DNA of 7,383 bases. Source: JAWXCF01 sp034440515 (GTDB lineage Bacteria; Bacteroidota; Bacteroidia; CAILMK01). Each line of letters starts with the position of its first letter. Positions within the stretch are counted from its first letter, which is position 1. Made by a program: the position numbers and the translations under genes. The stretch covers positions 1-7,383 of the forward strand of contig JAWXCF010000105.1 in assembly GCA_034440515.1 (NCBI GenBank), written 5' to 3'. Shown piece after piece: positions 6,032 through 7,383 of this stretch. The notes below the pieces were generated by a model. It saw only the letters and a program-made list of their open reading frames with translations, was not told where the DNA came from and made no database searches.

Positions 6032-7383
6032 ATGAATAAACATTCACTCCTACTCATTATTTTACTATCTACAGTCGGTTTTGTCCAAGATATTAGAATC
6101 AAAAATGGTCGAATATATAAGAAAAAGGGATTTCTGGTATCAAGTATAGCAGGATATTCTGAAGATGGAGGTTTTTTAGCCATATTGAACGAAGGCTTTA
6201 ATACTAATAATAAGGAGATTACGCTAGAAAAATATGATGAGAACCTAGATGTAATATTAAGTAGAGAGATTAAAACAGAATCAGTAAAGGGTGAAAAAAT
6301 AAAAGGTGTGAGTTACCAATTATTTCAAAAGCGCCTCTTGGCTATTATTTCAAGTAAGGTGCGAAAAGGTGGTGTATATGAAAAAATTAATGCAGTCAAA
6401 ATTACTAATAGAGGTGCAGTGGACGGTACACCTGTTGAGTTACATACTACCAAAGACTATGAGGAAATGGAAGATATTTTCTATTTTGTATCATCAGACA
6501 GCTCTAAACTTATTTTAGTAATTCAATTAAAACCTGAAAAAGATAAAGTTAAGAGAGTTTTTGTGAAAGTATTTGACAAGGATCTTAAGCCAATTTGGCA
6601 AAAAACAGTCAAATTAAACTATGATAAGAAATATCTTTCACTTGGAGGTTTTGCATACACAACAAATAAGCTATATATAGCAGCACGACTGGATGAAAAA
6701 GTACATTTATTAACTAAATCAAAGCCAGGTGAACACAGACTACTATGTATTAGCGATAATCTTGATACCGATAAACCAGACAAAGACTACATTATACAAT
6801 TAGATGGCAAATTCATATCATCCATTTCATTTGCTATATCTTTCAAAAATAATGTAAGTAAGGTTCAGTGTGTTGGTCTATATGGTTTAGAGAAAGAGGA
6901 AAAAGCTTCTGGTGTATTCTCATTTACAGTTGATGAAAAAACTGATGACATCATTGATAGGTACTACAAAACCTTTGATAAAAAAGTGTTAGATAAAGTG
7001 TTAAGCAAACGAGAAAAGAAAAGGGAAGAGGACGAATTGCAGTATTTTAAAATGAGACGAGTATATATAAAAGAAGATGGAGGCATAGTTGCGATATTAG
7101 AGCAAGAAAATCACTATCCAGTAACAAATACTTACAGTACTGGAAACGGAATGACTCGTACTATAAGTACAAACCACTACGAGGATAATAATATATTGGT
7201 TTTAGATATATCTCAAAATTCTGGAATAAACTGGATGACAATCGTCCCTAAAATTCAGCATACTATAAACGACTACGCTTATTTTAATAGTTTCTGTGTA
7301 GCATATATAAATAAAGAACTTTTTATATTTTACAGTGAAGATTTAAGATTTTCTAAGTTGTTACCAAAGGATGAGGTAAAGGG
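6032..7383 (+). CDS. Secreted protein of an uncharacterised Bacteroidota family, propeller-like; 3' end cut by window
   Basis: An open frame runs from ATG at 6032 to the last base without a stop, giving 450 codons plus two bases; the C-terminus lies outside the window. An in-frame stop at 5975-5977 and no ATG between make 6032 the clear start. Residues 1-19 form a Sec-type signal (MNKHSLLLIILLSTVGFVQ) without a lipobox cysteine. The mature part is rich in Lys, Asp and beta-prone segments and repeats a loose pattern 'Y/F/L-D-x-(N/D)-L/x-x-x-I-x-W/S' at about 68-80 (YDENLDVILSREI), 180-192 (VFDKDLKPIWQKT) and 390-404 (LDISQNSGINWMTIV). This suggests beta-propeller-like blades. A charged linker (KREKKREEDE) at 326-335 precedes a segment with DGG, Glu-Gln, Thr-Tyr and 'GNGMTRT', then the blade with Trp400 and IVPKIQ. 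From memory, this order occurs in unnamed secreted Bacteroidota proteins. No enzyme motif is seen and no function is assigned. Confidence 0.88.
   Translation, partial: MNKHSLLLIILLSTVGFVQDIRIKNGRIYKKKGFLVSSIAGYSEDGGFLAILNEGFNTNNKEITLEKYDENLDVILSREIKTESVKGEKIKGVSYQLFQKRLLAIISSKVRKGGVYEKINAVKITNRGAVDGTPVELHTTKDYEEMEDIFYFVSSDSSKLILVIQLKPEKDKVKRVFVKVFDKDLKPIWQKTVKLNYDKKYLSLGGFAYTTNKLYIAARLDEKVHLLTKSKPGEHRLLCISDNLDTDKPDKDYIIQLDGKFISSISFAISFKNNVSKVQCVGLYGLEKEEKASGVFSFTVDEKTDDIIDRYYKTFDKKVLDKVLSKREKKREEDELQYFKMRRVYIKEDGGIVAILEQENHYPVTNTYSTGNGMTRTISTNHYEDNNILVLDISQNSGINWMTIVPKIQHTINDYAYFNSFCVAYINKELFIFYSEDLRFSKLLPKDEVK

Noticed and set aside
6001..6183. A 60-codon minus-strand open frame over the start of the secreted-protein gene
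   Set aside because: It is antisense to a long plus-strand frame with a clear signal peptide and has no motif.
1..7383. A defence island, mobile element or biosynthetic cluster
   Set aside because: No transposase, integrase, nuclease, toxin-antitoxin pair, repeat array or synthase is visible; the genes are mainly core metabolism and envelope proteins.

Overview
The window looks like a stretch of chromosome from an AT-rich member of the Bacteroidota. The signs are secreted and outer-membrane proteins with short Sec signals, a barrel protein ending in Phe, almost no Shine-Dalgarno sequences, and Bacteroidota-type promoter boxes (TAnnTTTG). The QueE and Nfu proteins also read like Bacteroidota forms. 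I see no rRNA, tRNA, insertion sequence, CRISPR array or phage gene.

Layout. On the plus strand, 23-1435 encodes a GlcD-type FAD-linked 2-hydroxyacid dehydrogenase. It meets, tail to tail and with a 9-base overlap, a run of five minus-strand genes. In their own reading order these are: an outer-membrane beta-barrel protein (5794-5072), folD (5039-4140), queE (4127-3462), an Nfu-type iron-sulfur scaffold (3344-2760) and a divergent TrkH/KtrB-like membrane protein (2743-1427). Gaps inside the run are 32, 12, 117 and 16 bases. folD-queE and nfu-trkH-like are therefore close pairs, and the 117-base gap before nfu carries a promoter-like box. A 237-base divergent spacer (5795-6031) separates the barrel gene from a plus-strand gene starting at 6032. 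That gene stays open to the last base and encodes a secreted protein of an uncharacterised Bacteroidota family.

How the genes fit together. folD (one-carbon folate metabolism) and queE (the 7-deazaguanine/queuosine pathway) both act on pterin-derived molecules that trace back to GTP. QueE is a radical-SAM 4Fe-4S enzyme and Nfu delivers such clusters, so the queE-nfu neighbourhood is biochemically coherent, though that link is inference. The membrane protein and the barrel protein have no obvious part in this chemistry.

The most unusual item is the TrkH-like protein. It keeps the fourfold pore-repeat layout of K+ transporters, but its selectivity-filter segments are degenerate and the fourth has no recognisable filter glycine. 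It starts with TTG, as does queE. I did not find convincing evidence of a wholly new multi-gene system; most of the window is housekeeping metabolism.
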